Shown here piece after piece: positions 9,237 through 19,145 of a stretch of 64,000 nucleotides of DNA. The DNA is taken from the NCBI GenBank assembly GCA_001044335.1, contig CP011001.1:248001-312000 (forward strand), written 5' to 3'. The translations under genes and the position numbers were made by a program. A model generated the notes under the pieces. That model did no database searches, was not told the origin of the DNA, and was given only the letters and a program-made list of their open reading frames with translations. The stretch is from Methylophilales bacterium MBRSF5 (lineage in GTDB: Bacteria > Pseudomonadota > Gammaproteobacteria > Burkholderiales > Methylophilaceae). Each line of letters begins with the position of its first letter. Position 1 is the stretch's first letter.

Positions 9237-10329
9237 CATTCTTGTTCTGGGGAACAATCTAATTTCAAATTTATTAAGAAGAGTGCTTATAAAAAATAAG
9301 ATTGATTATGTGAATTTTGCTTATCCAGCTCAAGAACCTGAAAGACGATTCTTTGCAATTAAACCAACATTCCTAAAATGGTACAGTGAATATTTTAATG
9401 AAGATCTTGTTAATCATTATCCAATAAAGCATATTCAAGTATTTGTTGACAATGAGGATCTCAATTTAAAAGATAATTTAACTAGACCATTTCCACTTTT
9501 TAATATCATGAATAGCGATTATTTATTTGAATCTTTTTCAAGAGATCTTGATGATATTGATAAAGTGATCAAGGCAGATGAGGACTTAGAGTTTGTGTTT
9601 GATAATGACAGAGTTATTTTCAACAATTATCAAATATCCTCAAGACTTATTATTAACACTGACTTTCGATTCAATAAATTTTTAAAGATAAAGCCTGAGA
9701 GAGAAGAAAAAAAGGAATACGATGAATTTGCCGTGACAGCTAACTTTAAAACAGATGATAATTTAGAGAATAGGGCCGTGCAGTATTTTAGAGATGGTAA
9801 AATTTTAGCCATCCTCCCTTTTTCAGACCATGAATTTTCGATTGTTTTATCTGGGTTAAAAAAAGGCGATGAAAAATTGGTTGATGATTCAGGTGAGCAA
9901 TTAATTAATTTTATTAAACAACAATCTGCTCTAGCTTCAGTAGAGTTATCATCTAAAATTAACCGGTTTCCATTAACTCTCTATAAAATAAAACACGATC
10001 CAAAATTAAGATCTTTGTTTATGGGCGATGCAGGACATAAGGTTCACCCTCTGGCTGGACAAGGATTAAACCTTGGGTTAGGGGACGTACAAATGCTAGA
10101 AAACCTCATTTCTGATAAAAAAATTATTGATTTTGGACAGGAAAATTGTATAAAAAAATATGTGATGTCTCGTTCTGCAGATGAATCAATCGTTATGGGT
10201 CTTACAGATCGTCTAGATGAAGCCTTGGTTAATAATAGTGATGTATTTTCAAGTTTATTCAAGTATCCTATTAAGTTAATTGAAAATTCAGAATTATTAA
10301 AAAAAATTTTGGTAAGGAAAATGATTTAA
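9223..10329 (+). CDS. Divergent UbiH-like protein with eroded FAD motifs
   Basis: The segment GDAGHKVHPLAGQGLNLGLGDV near residue 270 places it firmly in the UbiH/UbiF hydroxylase family, and in other bacteria a second such gene after ubiH hydroxylates another ring position. Here, however, the N-terminal dinucleotide motif is LVLGNNLISN instead of GxGxxG, and the ADG-type motif reads INTDFRF. The chain is 368 residues, slightly short. It may be a low-affinity flavoenzyme, an enzyme using a different binding mode, or a structural partner of the preceding hydroxylase. The intact reading frame and tight overlaps on both sides show it is maintained rather than decaying. Confidence 0.75.
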   Translation: MDQTNILVLGNNLISNLLRRVLIKNKIDYVNFAYPAQEPERRFFAIKPTFLKWYSEYFNEDLVNHYPIKHIQVFVDNEDLNLKDNLTRPFPLFNIMNSDYLFESFSRDLDDIDKVIKADEDLEFVFDNDRVIFNNYQISSRLIINTDFRFNKFLKIKPEREEKKEYDEFAVTANFKTDDNLENRAVQYFRDGKILAILPFSDHEFSIVLSGLKKGDEKLVDDSGEQLINFIKQQSALASVELSSKINRFPLTLYKIKHDPKLRSLFMGDAGHKVHPLAGQGLNLGLGDVQMLENLISDKKIIDFGQENCIKKYVMSRSADESIVMGLTDRLDEALVNNSDVFSSLFKYPIKLIENSELLKKILVRKMI

Positions 10330-11022
10330 ATGTTAAAAATTATCCTATATGTATTTCTATTATGTGTTTTTAATCTTCAGGCGAATGAAAATGATCTTAA
10401 AAAGCTAATTGAACAACAATATCCAGATATTAAAATACAAAGCATAAAAAAAACTAACTTTAATGATTTGTACGAGGTCTACCTTGGAAATGAAATCATC
10501 TATACCGACAAATCCTTTAAATTTTTGATCATTGAGGGTCAATTAGTTGATCCGAAGACAAAAAAAAATATCACTGCTGATCGTTTAGCTGAGTATCAAA
10601 AAATAGATTTTTCTGATCTTCCGCTTGATTTAGCTATAAAAATAAAAAAAGGGAAGGGGCAAAAAAAAGTTGCTGTTTTTTCAGATCTAGATTGCCCTTT
10701 TTGCCGAAAATTAGAAAAAGATGTTCTTCTTGGTTTGGATGACGTTGAAATATATACTTTTATTTTTCCCTTGGCTATCCATCCTGAGGCTGAACAGAAG
10801 TCATTACAAATTTGGTGTTCTGATGACCCTTCAACAAATTGGGTTAAGTTTATGAAAAATGCTGAATTACCAGACAATAAGGGTGAGTGTTCTTCACCGA
10901 TTAAAGAAATTACCGCATTTGCCAAAAAAAATGGCATTCAATCCACACCAACTATTATATTTGAAGACGGGCGACGAGTCTCAGGGGCGATTCCTCTGGA
11001 TCAATTTAAATCATTGTTATAA
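10330..11022 (+). CDS. dsbC: Thiol:disulfide interchange protein DsbC
   Basis: Periplasmic disulfide isomerase that reshuffles wrong disulfides. It has a signal peptide (residues 1-18, ending LQA), an N-terminal dimerisation domain, then a thioredoxin fold with the active-site CPFC in DLDCPFCRKLE and the cis-proline loop STPTIIF. A second cysteine pair (IWCSDD and GECSSP) matches the structural disulfide of E. coli DsbC. The active site is CPFC where E. coli has CGYC. It begins on the base after the upstream stop codon. The two-cysteine LptD at 2727 may be one of its clients. Confidence 0.9.
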   Translation: MLKIILYVFLLCVFNLQANENDLKKLIEQQYPDIKIQSIKKTNFNDLYEVYLGNEIIYTDKSFKFLIIEGQLVDPKTKKNITADRLAEYQKIDFSDLPLDLAIKIKKGKGQKKVAVFSDLDCPFCRKLEKDVLLGLDDVEIYTFIFPLAIHPEAEQKSLQIWCSDDPSTNWVKFMKNAELPDNKGECSSPIKEITAFAKKNGIQSTPTIIFEDGRRVSGAIPLDQFKSLL

Positions 11023-11032
11023 CAAGAATTTC

Positions 11033-11066
11033 TTGACTTTAATGTGATTTTTCCGTAACTTATAAA
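11033..11066 (+). promoter_or_regulatory. Possible cspA promoter
   Basis: A good -35 hexamer TTGACT (11033-11038) lies upstream of TATAAA (11061-11066), but the spacing of 22 bases is too long for a standard sigma70 promoter; with 17-base spacing the -10 would be the poor TAACTT. Transcription from here would give a leader of a little over 100 bases. Confidence 0.3.
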
Positions 11067-11120
11067 CTCAAGGTGTTTGCATTAAGTTGTTTTGTATTCT
11101 GATTCCAAAATTAAGTATCC

Positions 11121-11176
11121 AAGCTTCCTTAATCCAAACTTAAGGGGTGCCTCCCCACAACATATGTAGGAAGTTT
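11121..11176 (+). promoter_or_regulatory. Structured cspA 5' leader able to sequester the ribosome-binding site
   Basis: The sequence AAGCTTCC at 11121-11128 can pair with GGAAGTTT at 11169-11176 (8 pairs, one G-U), covering the AGGAAG ribosome-binding site just before the ATG. Inside lie a GGGG/CCCC hairpin (11144-11147 with 11153-11156) and an alternative CCTTAA/TTAAGG stem (11127-11132 with 11140-11145) that shares bases with both. These helices are partly exclusive, as expected of a temperature-responsive leader. Long structured leaders are known for E. coli cspA; the specific pairing here is read from this sequence. Confidence 0.45.
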
Positions 11177-11177
11177 T

Positions 11178-11381
11178 ATGGCTGAAGGTACAGTTAAATG
11201 GTTTAATGATGCAAAAGGTTTTGGTTTCATCACTCCGGATGATGGTTCTGAGGATTTATTTGCGCATTTTTCATCAATCACAGGCGATGGATATAAAAGC
11301 TTGAAAGAAGGTCAAAGAGTAACTTTTGAAGTTACTGATGGACCAAAAGGTAAACAAGCTTCAAATATAGAAAAAGCTTAG
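11178..11381 (+). CDS. cspA: Cold-shock protein, CspA family
   Basis: Small single-domain nucleic-acid chaperone that melts RNA secondary structure. The 67-residue chain has the [12 protein letters not shown] start with RNP1 (KGFGFI) and RNP2 (DLFAHF), both typical. The ribosome-binding site AGGAAG sits at 11168-11173. It is a stand-alone gene after a 155-base gap and ends 2 bases from the convergent icd stop. The leader has features of cold-responsive translational control, but constitutive cold-shock paralogues exist, so cold induction is inferred. Confidence 0.95.
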   Translation: MAEGTVKWFNDAKGFGFITPDDGSEDLFAHFSSITGDGYKSLKEGQRVTFEVTDGPKGKQASNIEKA

Positions 11382-11383
11382 TT

Positions 11384-12616
11384 TTACTTAATATTCTCAA
11401 TTATTGCTTCGGCAAAATCGCTTGTCGATAATGCTGTTACTCCCATGTGATTTGAAAAATCTGCAGTAACTTTTTTCTCATCAAGAGTTTTCCTAAAAGC
11501 TTTATCAAGCACAGATGATGCTTCATCCCATTTTATGTATGACAGTAACATTTGTGCTGAGAGAATGAGAGAGCTTGGATTGGCAATATTTTTTCCTGCA
11601 ATATCAGGCGCAGTGCCATGTGTGGCTTCAAATATAGCGAGTTTTTCCGATAAGTTTGCCCCTGGTGAAATTCCAATACCCCCGACTTGTGCTGCAAGCG
11701 CGTCAGATATATAGTCGCCATTAAGATTTAATGTCGCAACAACATCATATCGTTCTGGACGTAATAAAATTTCTTGCAGAAATGCATCCGCAATGCAATC
11801 TTTGATGATAATTGAATCATGAATCATTAATTCTCCAGAGATGTTTTCTTTAGCACCAAACTCCTCTATTGCAACATCATAACTCCACTGTTTGAAACTA
11901 CCCTCAGTAAACTTCATGATGTTTCCTTTGTGAACAAATGTCACCGATTTACGCTTATGGTCTATGGCATACTGAATAGCCTTCCTGGTGAGTCTTTTTG
12001 TTCCTTCTTCTGAGACAGGCTTTATGCCAATGGATGACGTTTCTGGGAATCTTACTTTGTTTTTATCGTTAAATTGTTCTAGCAAATTGAGTATTTGCTG
12101 AGCTTCTTTTGTACCTTTAGAATATTCAATCCCAGCATAAATATCCTCTGTGTTTTCTCTAAAAATTACCATATCAGTTTTTTCTGGATTTTTTAAAGGG
12201 CTTGGAACTCCTTGATAGTATTGCACTGGCCTTAAACACACATACAGATCAAGTTTTTGTCTCATAGCAACATTAAGAGACCTGATACCGCCTCCAACTG
12301 GAGTAGCTAAAGGCCCTTTAATTGAGATGATATATTTTTTTAATGCATCGATAGTTTCCTCTGGTAAATATTGATCTTGACCATATAAATTCGCTGCTTT
12401 TTCACCTGCGTAAATTTCCAACCAATCAATTTTCTTCGCTCCATCATAAGCTTTTGAAACGGCAGCATTAATGACCTTTTGCATTGCTGGTGAAATATCC
12501 TGACCAATCCCATCACCCTCAATAAATGGAATAACTGGAAAATCTGGTATATTGAGTTCATTATTATGTATAGTTATTGGCTCACCTTTAGGTTGAGATA
12601 TTAAATTTTGACTCAT
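11384..12616 (-). CDS. icd: Isocitrate dehydrogenase, NADP-dependent
   Basis: Oxidatively decarboxylates isocitrate to 2-oxoglutarate, feeding glutamate synthesis. I choose the ATG at 12616 ([14 protein letters not shown]) with GGAAAT upstream; the frame stays open further but without family similarity. Seen motifs: [14 protein letters not shown] (substrate loop), [13 protein letters not shown] (catalytic Lys), [17 protein letters not shown] (metal Asp) and [14 protein letters not shown] (cofactor loop). Length of 410 matches the E. coli type (416). The residue aligning with E. coli Ser113, the AceK phosphorylation site, is Thr in FRENTED. Its start lies only 16 bases from the divergent rluE start. 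Confidence 0.94.
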   Translation of the reverse strand: MSQNLISQPKGEPITIHNNELNIPDFPVIPFIEGDGIGQDISPAMQKVINAAVSKAYDGAKKIDWLEIYAGEKAANLYGQDQYLPEETIDALKKYIISIKGPLATPVGGGIRSLNVAMRQKLDLYVCLRPVQYYQGVPSPLKNPEKTDMVIFRENTEDIYAGIEYSKGTKEAQQILNLLEQFNDKNKVRFPETSSIGIKPVSEEGTKRLTRKAIQYAIDHKRKSVTFVHKGNIMKFTEGSFKQWSYDVAIEEFGAKENISGELMIHDSIIIKDCIADAFLQEILLRPERYDVVATLNLNGDYISDALAAQVGGIGISPGANLSEKLAIFEATHGTAPDIAGKNIANPSSLILSAQMLLSYIKWDEASSVLDKAFRKTLDEKKVTADFSNHMGVTALSTSDFAEAIIENIK

Positions 12617-12632
12617 TTTATTTCCAATCCAT

Positions 12633-13163
12633 ATGATAGTGTTATTTAACAAACCGTTTGGTGTAGTCTGCCAGTTCTCCAAGCATGAAATTCATCCAAC
12701 ATTAAAGGATTATCTAAATATCCCCAATATTTACCCTGCTGGAAGACTCGACACTGACAGCGAAGGACTTTTGGTACTTACAGACAATGGGAAGATCCAG
12801 CATGAAATTTCATCCCCAAACAGCCATAAGTATAAAGGATATTGGGTTCAAGTAGAAGGAGACATTGACAATGAGGCAATTCAAAAATTACAAAATGGCC
12901 TCAATTTAAAAGACTTCACCACTTTGCCAGCCAGGGTTGAAAAAATTAATGAACCAGAAATTTGGGAACGATCAACTCCAATTAGATTTAGGAAAAATAT
13001 ACCAACCTCATGGGTCAAGATTCAAATCAGGGAGGGTAAAAATAGGCAGGTAAGAAAAATGACTGCAGCTGTTGGCTTTCCCACTCTAAGGTTAATTCGA
13101 TATCATGTGGACGACTACTATCTTAATAAATTACGGCCTGGAGATTATCAAATCATCAAGTAA
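12633..13163 (+). CDS. rluE: 23S rRNA pseudouridine synthase, RluE type
   Basis: Isomerises a uridine of 23S rRNA to pseudouridine. The RsuA/RluB/RluE-family catalytic motif [11 protein letters not shown] (nucleophilic Asp) is near residue 40, with [11 protein letters not shown] near residue 145. There is no S4 domain: the protein opens directly with [12 protein letters not shown], as in RluE (short, about 180-217 residues). Divergent from icd; any promoter must lie inside icd coding sequence. The exact target base is inferred from the family. Confidence 0.85.
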   Translation: MIVLFNKPFGVVCQFSKHEIHPTLKDYLNIPNIYPAGRLDTDSEGLLVLTDNGKIQHEISSPNSHKYKGYWVQVEGDIDNEAIQKLQNGLNLKDFTTLPARVEKINEPEIWERSTPIRFRKNIPTSWVKIQIREGKNRQVRKMTAAVGFPTLRLIRYHVDDYYLNKLRPGDYQIIK

Positions 13164-13175
13164 AAATAAGTTAGA

Positions 13176-13184
13176 TGGTATAAT
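13176..13184 (+). promoter_or_regulatory. Extended -10 promoter for aroC
   Basis: TGGTATAAT is a perfect extended -10 element (TGn plus TATAAT). No good -35 is seen, which extended -10 promoters tolerate. Initiation near 13191 gives a leader of about 18 bases that still contains the AGGA ribosome-binding site at 13198-13201. Confidence 0.5.
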
Positions 13185-13208
13185 TAATCAAATTTTTAGG
13201 AATATATT

Positions 13209-14282
13209 TTGTCTGGTAATTCAATAGGAAAAAATTTCACATTAACAACATTTGGTGAGTCACATGGAGTAGCGATTGGCGGAATCATTGATGGCTGCCC
13301 TCCAGGTTTGGAGATTTCTGAAAAAGATTTGCAAATTGATCTTGATCGCAGAAAACCAGGATCCTCAAAATTTGTAACGCAGAGAAAAGAGTCAGATAAA
13401 GTGCAAATTTTGTCTGGAGTTTTTGAGGGGAAAACAACGGGTACCCCAATTGGTTTAATTATTTATAATGAAGATCAAAGATCAAAAGATTATTCTGAAA
13501 TAAAAAACACATACAGACCAGGTCATGCGGATATAACTTATGAACAAAAGTATGGAATTCGTGATTATCGCGGAGGCGGACGTTCCAGTGCACGTGAAAC
13601 TGCAATTAGAGTTGCTGCTGGTGCAATTGCAAAAAAATGGCTATTAAAAAAACATAAGGTAAAGGTTCAGGCGTGTATCAAGAAAATTGGAGAAATTGAT
13701 ATCCCATTTGCAGCGTGGAAGCATGTAAACCAAAACCCTTTTTTTGTACCTAATGTAAAAATAATTCCTACTTTAGAAGATTACATAAATCAAATCAGAT
13801 CAGAAAAAGATTCTGTTGGAGCTCTAGTGCATGTTCAGGTTACCAACCCACCAAAATGTTTGGGTGAGCCAATCTTCGATCGTCTGGATGCTGATATAGC
13901 TCATGCTATGATGAGCATCAATGCTGTCAAAGGGATAGAGATAGGAGCAGGTTTTCTATCGGTTGAACAGAGAGGCTCCGTACATTCCGATGAGATTATT
14001 CCTAAAGGATTTTCCTCAAACAATTCTGGGGGAATTTTAGGAGGTATATCAACGGGGCAAACAATTACAGCTAATGTTGCCTTTAAACCAACCTCCAGCA
14101 TTCCTCAAGATCGCCATTCAATTAATAGATCAAATAAACCAGTCTTGATGAAGACCAAAGGCCGTCATGATCCTTGTGTGGCCATTCGTGCTGTTCCTAT
14201 AGTTGAAGCAATGATGGCACTGGTGCTAATGGATCATTTACTTAGAGATGTTGCCCAAAATTATTCTGTCAAAAGAAAATAA
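13209..14282 (+). CDS. aroC: Chorismate synthase
   Basis: Last step of the shikimate pathway: converts EPSP to chorismate with reduced FMN. The start is a TTG at 13209: the product then begins [20 protein letters not shown], exactly the family N-terminus, and AGGA sits 7 bases upstream. Other conserved blocks are [11 protein letters not shown] (FMN-binding), RGSVHSDE and the C-terminal [18 protein letters not shown]. Length of 357 is standard. The following transporter begins 4 bases after its stop. Confidence 0.96.
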   Translation: MSGNSIGKNFTLTTFGESHGVAIGGIIDGCPPGLEISEKDLQIDLDRRKPGSSKFVTQRKESDKVQILSGVFEGKTTGTPIGLIIYNEDQRSKDYSEIKNTYRPGHADITYEQKYGIRDYRGGGRSSARETAIRVAAGAIAKKWLLKKHKVKVQACIKKIGEIDIPFAAWKHVNQNPFFVPNVKIIPTLEDYINQIRSEKDSVGALVHVQVTNPPKCLGEPIFDRLDADIAHAMMSINAVKGIEIGAGFLSVEQRGSVHSDEIIPKGFSSNNSGGILGGISTGQTITANVAFKPTSSIPQDRHSINRSNKPVLMKTKGRHDPCVAIRAVPIVEAMMALVLMDHLLRDVAQNYSVKRK

Positions 14283-14286
14283 TTAG

Positions 14287-15450
14287 TTGACTCATAAACT
14301 TCACTTCAATCTCTCGCGCTTTTATTTTATATATTATTTTTTTGTTGGACTATTTGTTCCTTACTGGGGCTTGTTTCTGACATTTAAGTCATTTACACCA
14401 ATTCAGATAGGTTTTATGCTTTCCTTCTTTCAGTTAAGTAGAATTTTTGCACCGAATATATGGGGCTGGCTTGCAGACCGAACAGAGAAACGATCTCTTT
14501 GGATTAAGTTAACAGCTTTCTTTGGTTGTTTGGGTTTTTTTGGAATTTTTTGGGCCGATAATTTCTTTGAGGTATTCCTCATCATGATGGCAATGTCTAT
14601 CTTTACCAGCTCAACTCTCCCCTTAGCTGAGTCCTTAACCTTGTCTCACTTGGCAACGACCAATGGACATTACAGTAGAATTCGGGCTTGGGGTTCTTTT
14701 GGATTTATTGTTGCCTCTTTTGGCTTCGGGTTTGTCTTTGATCTTATAGGAATTCAACATTTACTGGTTACTCTTCTTATTACTCAGTTACTAATTTTTA
14801 TATTTAGTTACGGGATACCTGAAAAAGCTTATGAAAGAGAGGAGAGTCTTAATTTAAGCTTTTTTAAGATTCTTAAAAATAATGAGGTGATATGCCTTTT
14901 ATCTTCTTGCGCTTTGATGGTGACGTCACACGGATTACTATACAATTTCTTTTCCATTTACTTAGATGAGCGGGGCTATACAAGATCTGCCATTGGATTT
15001 CTTTGGTCTCTGGGCGTGGTTTGTGAAATTATAGTTTTCTTATCCATGCCAAAAATACTCAAATTTTTTAATTTCAAACAGATCCTAATGATCAGTTTGT
15101 TTATTGCCGTAATTCGATTTTTTATCATTGGAAATTATGTTGATTTTTTAACTCTTATTATCCTCGCACAGATGATGCATGCATTTACGTTTGGCGCATT
15201 TCATGTGGCTTCAATTGAAATGGTAAATAAATTTTTCCCAGGTAAAAATCATGCAAAAGGCCAGGCGCTTTATAACAGCATTACTTACGGAGTTGGCGGT
15301 GCCTTAGGTGGTCTTGGAGGAGGGTTTATCATTCAAACTTACTCAGCATCGAGTGCATTTCTGTTATCAGCTCTATTCCCATTGTTTGGGTTTGTTATTG
15401 TGGCCTTTGGTATTAAATCAAATAAATTTAATGCAAAGCTATTTTCCTAA
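14287..15450 (+). CDS. MFS transporter, HcaT-like (MFS_1_like) family
   Basis: Twelve-helix inner-membrane carrier of the major facilitator superfamily. The N-terminal pattern [21 protein letters not shown] followed by [11 protein letters not shown] (the cytoplasmic loop 2-3 motif) fits the branch related to the 3-phenylpropionate transporter HcaT. The substrate cannot be inferred. The start is a TTG at 14287, 4 bases after aroC, so it is probably co-transcribed. Its stop overlaps the convergent folE2 stop in the tetranucleotide CTAA. Confidence 0.8.
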   Translation: MTHKLHFNLSRFYFIYYFFVGLFVPYWGLFLTFKSFTPIQIGFMLSFFQLSRIFAPNIWGWLADRTEKRSLWIKLTAFFGCLGFFGIFWADNFFEVFLIMMAMSIFTSSTLPLAESLTLSHLATTNGHYSRIRAWGSFGFIVASFGFGFVFDLIGIQHLLVTLLITQLLIFIFSYGIPEKAYEREESLNLSFFKILKNNEVICLLSSCALMVTSHGLLYNFFSIYLDERGYTRSAIGFLWSLGVVCEIIVFLSMPKILKFFNFKQILMISLFIAVIRFFIIGNYVDFLTLIILAQMMHAFTFGAFHVASIEMVNKFFPGKNHAKGQALYNSITYGVGGALGGLGGGFIIQTYSASSAFLLSALFPLFGFVIVAFGIKSNKFNAKLFS

Positions 15451-16235
15451 GAGCTCTGAATCATGGCATACGCAGAATGATTATGGATTGACTCAAAATT
15501 CTCAGATTCTACTGTGTAAGAAGTAATTTTATTGTTTTGATTTAAGTCTGTAGCGATATCCCTAACCATATCTTCAACAAATTTAGGATTATCATATGCT
15601 TTTTCTGTAACATATTTCTCATCAGGCCTTTTTAATAAACCATAAAGTTCGGATGAGGCATTTTTTTCAACAAGTTCGATTATGTCTTCAATCCAAACAA
15701 AATCATTTGTTTCGACCGTCACAGTAACGTGGGATCTCTGGTTGTGAGCTCCATAGTCAGAGATTTTTTTGGAACAAGGACACAGGCTTGTCACTGGAAT
15801 TATCACTTTAATTTGATTGATATATTGATTATCTTTAATTGAGCCGATAAAGGTGACTTCGTAATCCAGTAGGCTTTCGACTCCAGATACTGGCGCTCTC
15901 TTGTTTATGAAATATGGGAATGTCATTTCTACATCACCCGCTTTACTTTCAAGGCGCTCGAGCATGTCTCTTAAGATCTTTTCAAAATTCTTGACACTAA
16001 TGGTTTTTTCATTTTCGTTTAAAATTTCAACAAATCGTGACATGTGTGTGCCTTTAAAGTTATGAGGCAAATGAACATACATATCAAACATTGCGACCGT
16101 GGATTGATCACCACCGGTTTTGTCTTTCACTGATATCGGATGTCGAATGGATTTTATTCCTACTTTATCGATGTCCAAGTGGCGCTTGTCAGGTGTGTTT
16201 TGTACGTCTTCGATCTTGTCTATAATCTTATTCAT
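15447..16235 (-). CDS. folE2: GTP cyclohydrolase I, type IB
   Basis: Makes 7,8-dihydroneopterin triphosphate from GTP, the first step of folate synthesis. This is the prokaryote-specific IB family, unrelated in length to zinc-dependent FolE. The metal-binding cysteine region is [19 protein letters not shown] near residues 150-170. Family enzymes accept metals other than zinc. Length of 262 residues is normal. It is the last gene after dxs, an order I associate with betaproteobacteria. Confidence 0.92.
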   Translation of the reverse strand: MNKIIDKIEDVQNTPDKRHLDIDKVGIKSIRHPISVKDKTGGDQSTVAMFDMYVHLPHNFKGTHMSRFVEILNENEKTISVKNFEKILRDMLERLESKAGDVEMTFPYFINKRAPVSGVESLLDYEVTFIGSIKDNQYINQIKVIIPVTSLCPCSKKISDYGAHNQRSHVTVTVETNDFVWIEDIIELVEKNASSELYGLLKRPDEKYVTEKAYDNPKFVEDMVRDIATDLNQNNKITSYTVESENFESIHNHSAYAMIQSS

Positions 16236-16251
16236 GCTAGTAAGTTTAACA

Positions 16252-18078
16252 TCAGGAAATTAAGTTCACAATTTTATTTTCTATTGATTCAATATCCAAT
16301 TGATACGTCTTAAGAATTTCAACTTGTGAACCATGTTCAGGAAAATAGTCTGGATAACCGAGAAGAAGAGTTTTATTTTTTAAATGATTTGCGGATAAAT
16401 TTTCTAAAACCGCAGAGCCTGCTCCTCCTGAGATAACATTATCCTCAAGGGTTACAATATATTCATGTTCACTGGTAATTTTCTTAATCATAGCATGATC
16501 TAAGGGTTTGGAAAATCGCATATTGACTACAGTGTGATCATATTTTTCAGCTAAAGGTAAAATTTGATTTATTAAAGGACCGAAGCAAAGGTAGGCTAAT
16601 TTTTTTCCCTTTCTAATGATCTCAGCTTTTCCAATTTTTACACTTTTTTGATTTTTAAAATCATTTGCAAAACCCCTAGGATATCTAACAAAACAGATAT
16701 TGCTGCTTTCATATCCTAAGGACAACATTAATTTTAATTCTGTCTCATTAGTTGGATGCATAATGATCGTATTTGGTATGCATCGTATAAATGAAACATC
16801 AAAATTTCCAGTATGTGTTGCACCATCAGCACCAACTAATCCAGCACGATCAATTGCAAATAACATGGGGATATTTTGTAATGCAACATCATGAATAATT
16901 TGATCATAAGCTCTTTGCATAAATGTTGAGTAGATTGCTACAACTGGCTTGTATCCATGAATAGCTAACCCAGCTGCGAATGTGACTGCATGTTGCTCAG
17001 CAATACCAACATCATAAAAACGTGATGGATATTTTTTAGAAAATGTTGTTAACCCGCTGCCATCTGCCATTGCTGGTGTTACGGCTATTAGCTTTTTATC
17101 TTTTTTTGCATAGCTCAGCACCCATTCTTCAAACACCTGAGTAAAAGTTTTTTGATTGGGTTGAGATGTGCTTTTTTTTGATATTCCATGAAATTTGTTG
17201 GGATCTTTTTCTGCAGGAAGGTAACCATAACCTTTTTTAGTAACCACATGAAGGAATTGTGGACCATTTAATGATTTAATATTTTCAAGAGTATCCAAAA
17301 GAATATCTATGTTATGGCCATCGATTGGACCGATATAATTAAAACCAAATTCCTCAAATAATGTTCCAGGTGTCACCATACCCTTAACATGCTCTTCTGT
17401 TTTTTTTGCCAGCTCTAGAATTGAGGGTACTCTTTCAAATATTTGTTTGCTGGTTGACTTAATTCCGCCATAAATTTTCCCACTTAATAATCTAGCTAGG
17501 TAGTTATTTAACGCTCCAACGTTTTTTGAGATGGACATGTCATTGTCATTGAGTATAACTAGAATATTGCTTTTTGATTCTCCAGCATTATTTAGGGCTT
17601 CAAAAGCCATACCGGCAGTCATCGCTCCATCACCAATTATTGCAATCGATTTATTATTAGATTTATTTTTAAGCATTGCCTCAGAAATTCCAAGAGCAAC
17701 AGATATAGAAGTACTTGAATGTCCTGTTCCGAAATGATCATGGACACTTTCATCTCTTTTTGGAAATCCTGAAATGCCCTTAAACTGTCTTAATGTATGT
17801 AATTTATTTTTTCTTCCTGTGAGGATCTTATGGACGTAGGTCTGGTGACCAACATCCCAAATCAAAACATCATCAGGACTGTTATAGATGTAATGAAGAG
17901 CTATGGTGAGCTCAATTACACCTAAGTTTGATGATAGGTGACCACCTGTTTCCTGAACCGAGGTGATAAGGAAATCTTTGATTTCTGCAGCCAATGAAAT
18001 TAACTCTGATTTGCTGAGATTTTTTAAATCTCTTGGGGAATCAATCTGATTTAATATCTTTTTATTTGATTCGGTCAT
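16252..18078 (-). CDS. dxs: 1-deoxy-D-xylulose-5-phosphate synthase
   Basis: Condenses pyruvate and glyceraldehyde-3-phosphate to DXP, the entry to the MEP isoprenoid pathway and a precursor for B6 and thiamine. The thiamine-diphosphate motif starts at [18 protein letters not shown] near residue 150; the second half has [15 protein letters not shown] and the transketolase C-domain. Length of 608 matches the family (about 620). It overlaps the 3' end of ispA by 17 bases, coupling DXP and prenyl-chain synthesis. Confidence 0.96.
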   Translation of the reverse strand: MTESNKKILNQIDSPRDLKNLSKSELISLAAEIKDFLITSVQETGGHLSSNLGVIELTIALHYIYNSPDDVLIWDVGHQTYVHKILTGRKNKLHTLRQFKGISGFPKRDESVHDHFGTGHSSTSISVALGISEAMLKNKSNNKSIAIIGDGAMTAGMAFEALNNAGESKSNILVILNDNDMSISKNVGALNNYLARLLSGKIYGGIKSTSKQIFERVPSILELAKKTEEHVKGMVTPGTLFEEFGFNYIGPIDGHNIDILLDTLENIKSLNGPQFLHVVTKKGYGYLPAEKDPNKFHGISKKSTSQPNQKTFTQVFEEWVLSYAKKDKKLIAVTPAMADGSGLTTFSKKYPSRFYDVGIAEQHAVTFAAGLAIHGYKPVVAIYSTFMQRAYDQIIHDVALQNIPMLFAIDRAGLVGADGATHTGNFDVSFIRCIPNTIIMHPTNETELKLMLSLGYESSNICFVRYPRGFANDFKNQKSVKIGKAEIIRKGKKLAYLCFGPLINQILPLAEKYDHTVVNMRFSKPLDHAMIKKITSEHEYIVTLEDNVISGGAGSAVLENLSANHLKNKTLLLGYPDYFPEHGSQVEILKTYQLDIESIENKIVNLIS

Positions 18079-18934
18079 AGATATTGTTAATTAAAAAATT
18101 AAATTCATCTGGTAATTCAAGTTTAAACGATATTTTATCGATTTCTTCTTTGGTTGTATTAATGACGCTTATTAATTTTTCTTTTCCATACATAGAGTAG
18201 TAGGTTACTTTTTCTCTCTGTTGATCTTTGCCAGGATTTTTACCAAGTTTCTCAACATCTGATGTTGCATCAAGATAATCATCAACCATTTGATATAAAA
18301 GGCCTAAGTTTTCACTTAGAATTTTTAAGTTTCTATGAGTAGAATTTGTTTGTCGAGAAATTATTGATGGGATGAGGATGCATGTTGAAATTAACATGCC
18401 TGTTTTGTTCCTGTGTATTTTTTCAATAATTTTTTTTGTCGGCTTCTTTTTTTCATAGATCATATCAAGTGATTGCCCAAGAACCATTCCTTGTGAGCCA
18501 ATTGATGAAGCCAATAAATTGATACACTTGAGTTTCAATTCGGGATCAATTTTTAATTTATTTGAGCTGAGTAATTCAAAGGCAAGTGACTGTAAGGCAT
18601 CACCTACAAGTAGTGCTTGAGCTTCATCAAATTTTTTATGACAAGTAAGCTTTCCTCTTCTAAGGTCATCGTCATCCATACAGGGGAGGTCATCATGAAC
18701 GAGAGAGTAGGCATGGATCATCTCAATAGAAGCACCAAGGATATTTAAAATATTTTTTGAAATGCCGAAATGTTTTCCAAGTGTAAAGAGAAGGTATGCC
18801 CTGATTCTTTTTCCACCATTAGAAATGGCATATTTTATTGCCTTATGATTTAAGTCATTTGAGTCGGGTATTTGTAACGAAAGAAATTTATTAAACTCAG
18901 ATTTAAATGTTACAAATTTTTTACTCTGGTTCAT
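18062..18934 (-). CDS. ispA: Polyprenyl (farnesyl) diphosphate synthase
   Basis: Adds isopentenyl diphosphate units to make farnesyl diphosphate for quinone and undecaprenyl chains. Both aspartate-rich motifs are seen: DDLPCMDDDDLRRGK near residue 84 and YQMVDDYLD near residue 215. Length of 290 fits the IspA family. It lies between xseB and dxs, overlapping both. Product chain length (C15 versus C20) is inferred from family and context. Confidence 0.93.
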   Translation of the reverse strand: MNQSKKFVTFKSEFNKFLSLQIPDSNDLNHKAIKYAISNGGKRIRAYLLFTLGKHFGISKNILNILGASIEMIHAYSLVHDDLPCMDDDDLRRGKLTCHKKFDEAQALLVGDALQSLAFELLSSNKLKIDPELKLKCINLLASSIGSQGMVLGQSLDMIYEKKKPTKKIIEKIHRNKTGMLISTCILIPSIISRQTNSTHRNLKILSENLGLLYQMVDDYLDATSDVEKLGKNPGKDQQREKVTYYSMYGKEKLISVINTTKEEIDKISFKLELPDEFNFLINNIYDRIK

Positions 18935-19145
18935 TAAAATCTTCTAATTCATTCTTACTATTTAAAATTTGAACCTTTTTTTCAAAATTCTTTAAAGATG
19001 CTTGAGCTTGCTTAATTAACTTGATTCCTTTTTCATACGACTCAATCGTTTCTTCAAGTTTTAAGCTACCGTCATCCATGGATTCTACTATGGACTCAAG
19101 CTCCTCTAGAATTTCATCAAAACCTTTATTTTTTTCAGACATCAT
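18921..19145 (-). CDS. xseB: Exodeoxyribonuclease VII small subunit
   Basis: Small subunit that packs along the XseA catalytic subunit of exonuclease VII. The 74-residue protein is helical, with the family core FDEILEELESIVESMDDGSL and LEETIESYEKGIKLI. It starts inside the stop of the upstream esterase (ATGA) and overlaps ispA by 14 bases; xseB-ispA-dxs is a classic operon. XseA is not in this window. Confidence 0.93.
   Translation of the reverse strand: MMSEKNKGFDEILEELESIVESMDDGSLKLEETIESYEKGIKLIKQAQASLKNFEKKVQILNSKNELEDFNEPE

Noticed and set aside
11022-11038. CAAGAATTTCTTG after dsbC as a terminator
   Set aside because: The stem is short, AT-rich with almost no loop, and not followed by a T-run.
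12608-12637. TTGACT and TATGAT 18 bases apart, looking like an rluE promoter
   Set aside because: Initiation would fall near 12644, after the rluE start codon, and would remove the conserved LFNKPFG N-terminus.
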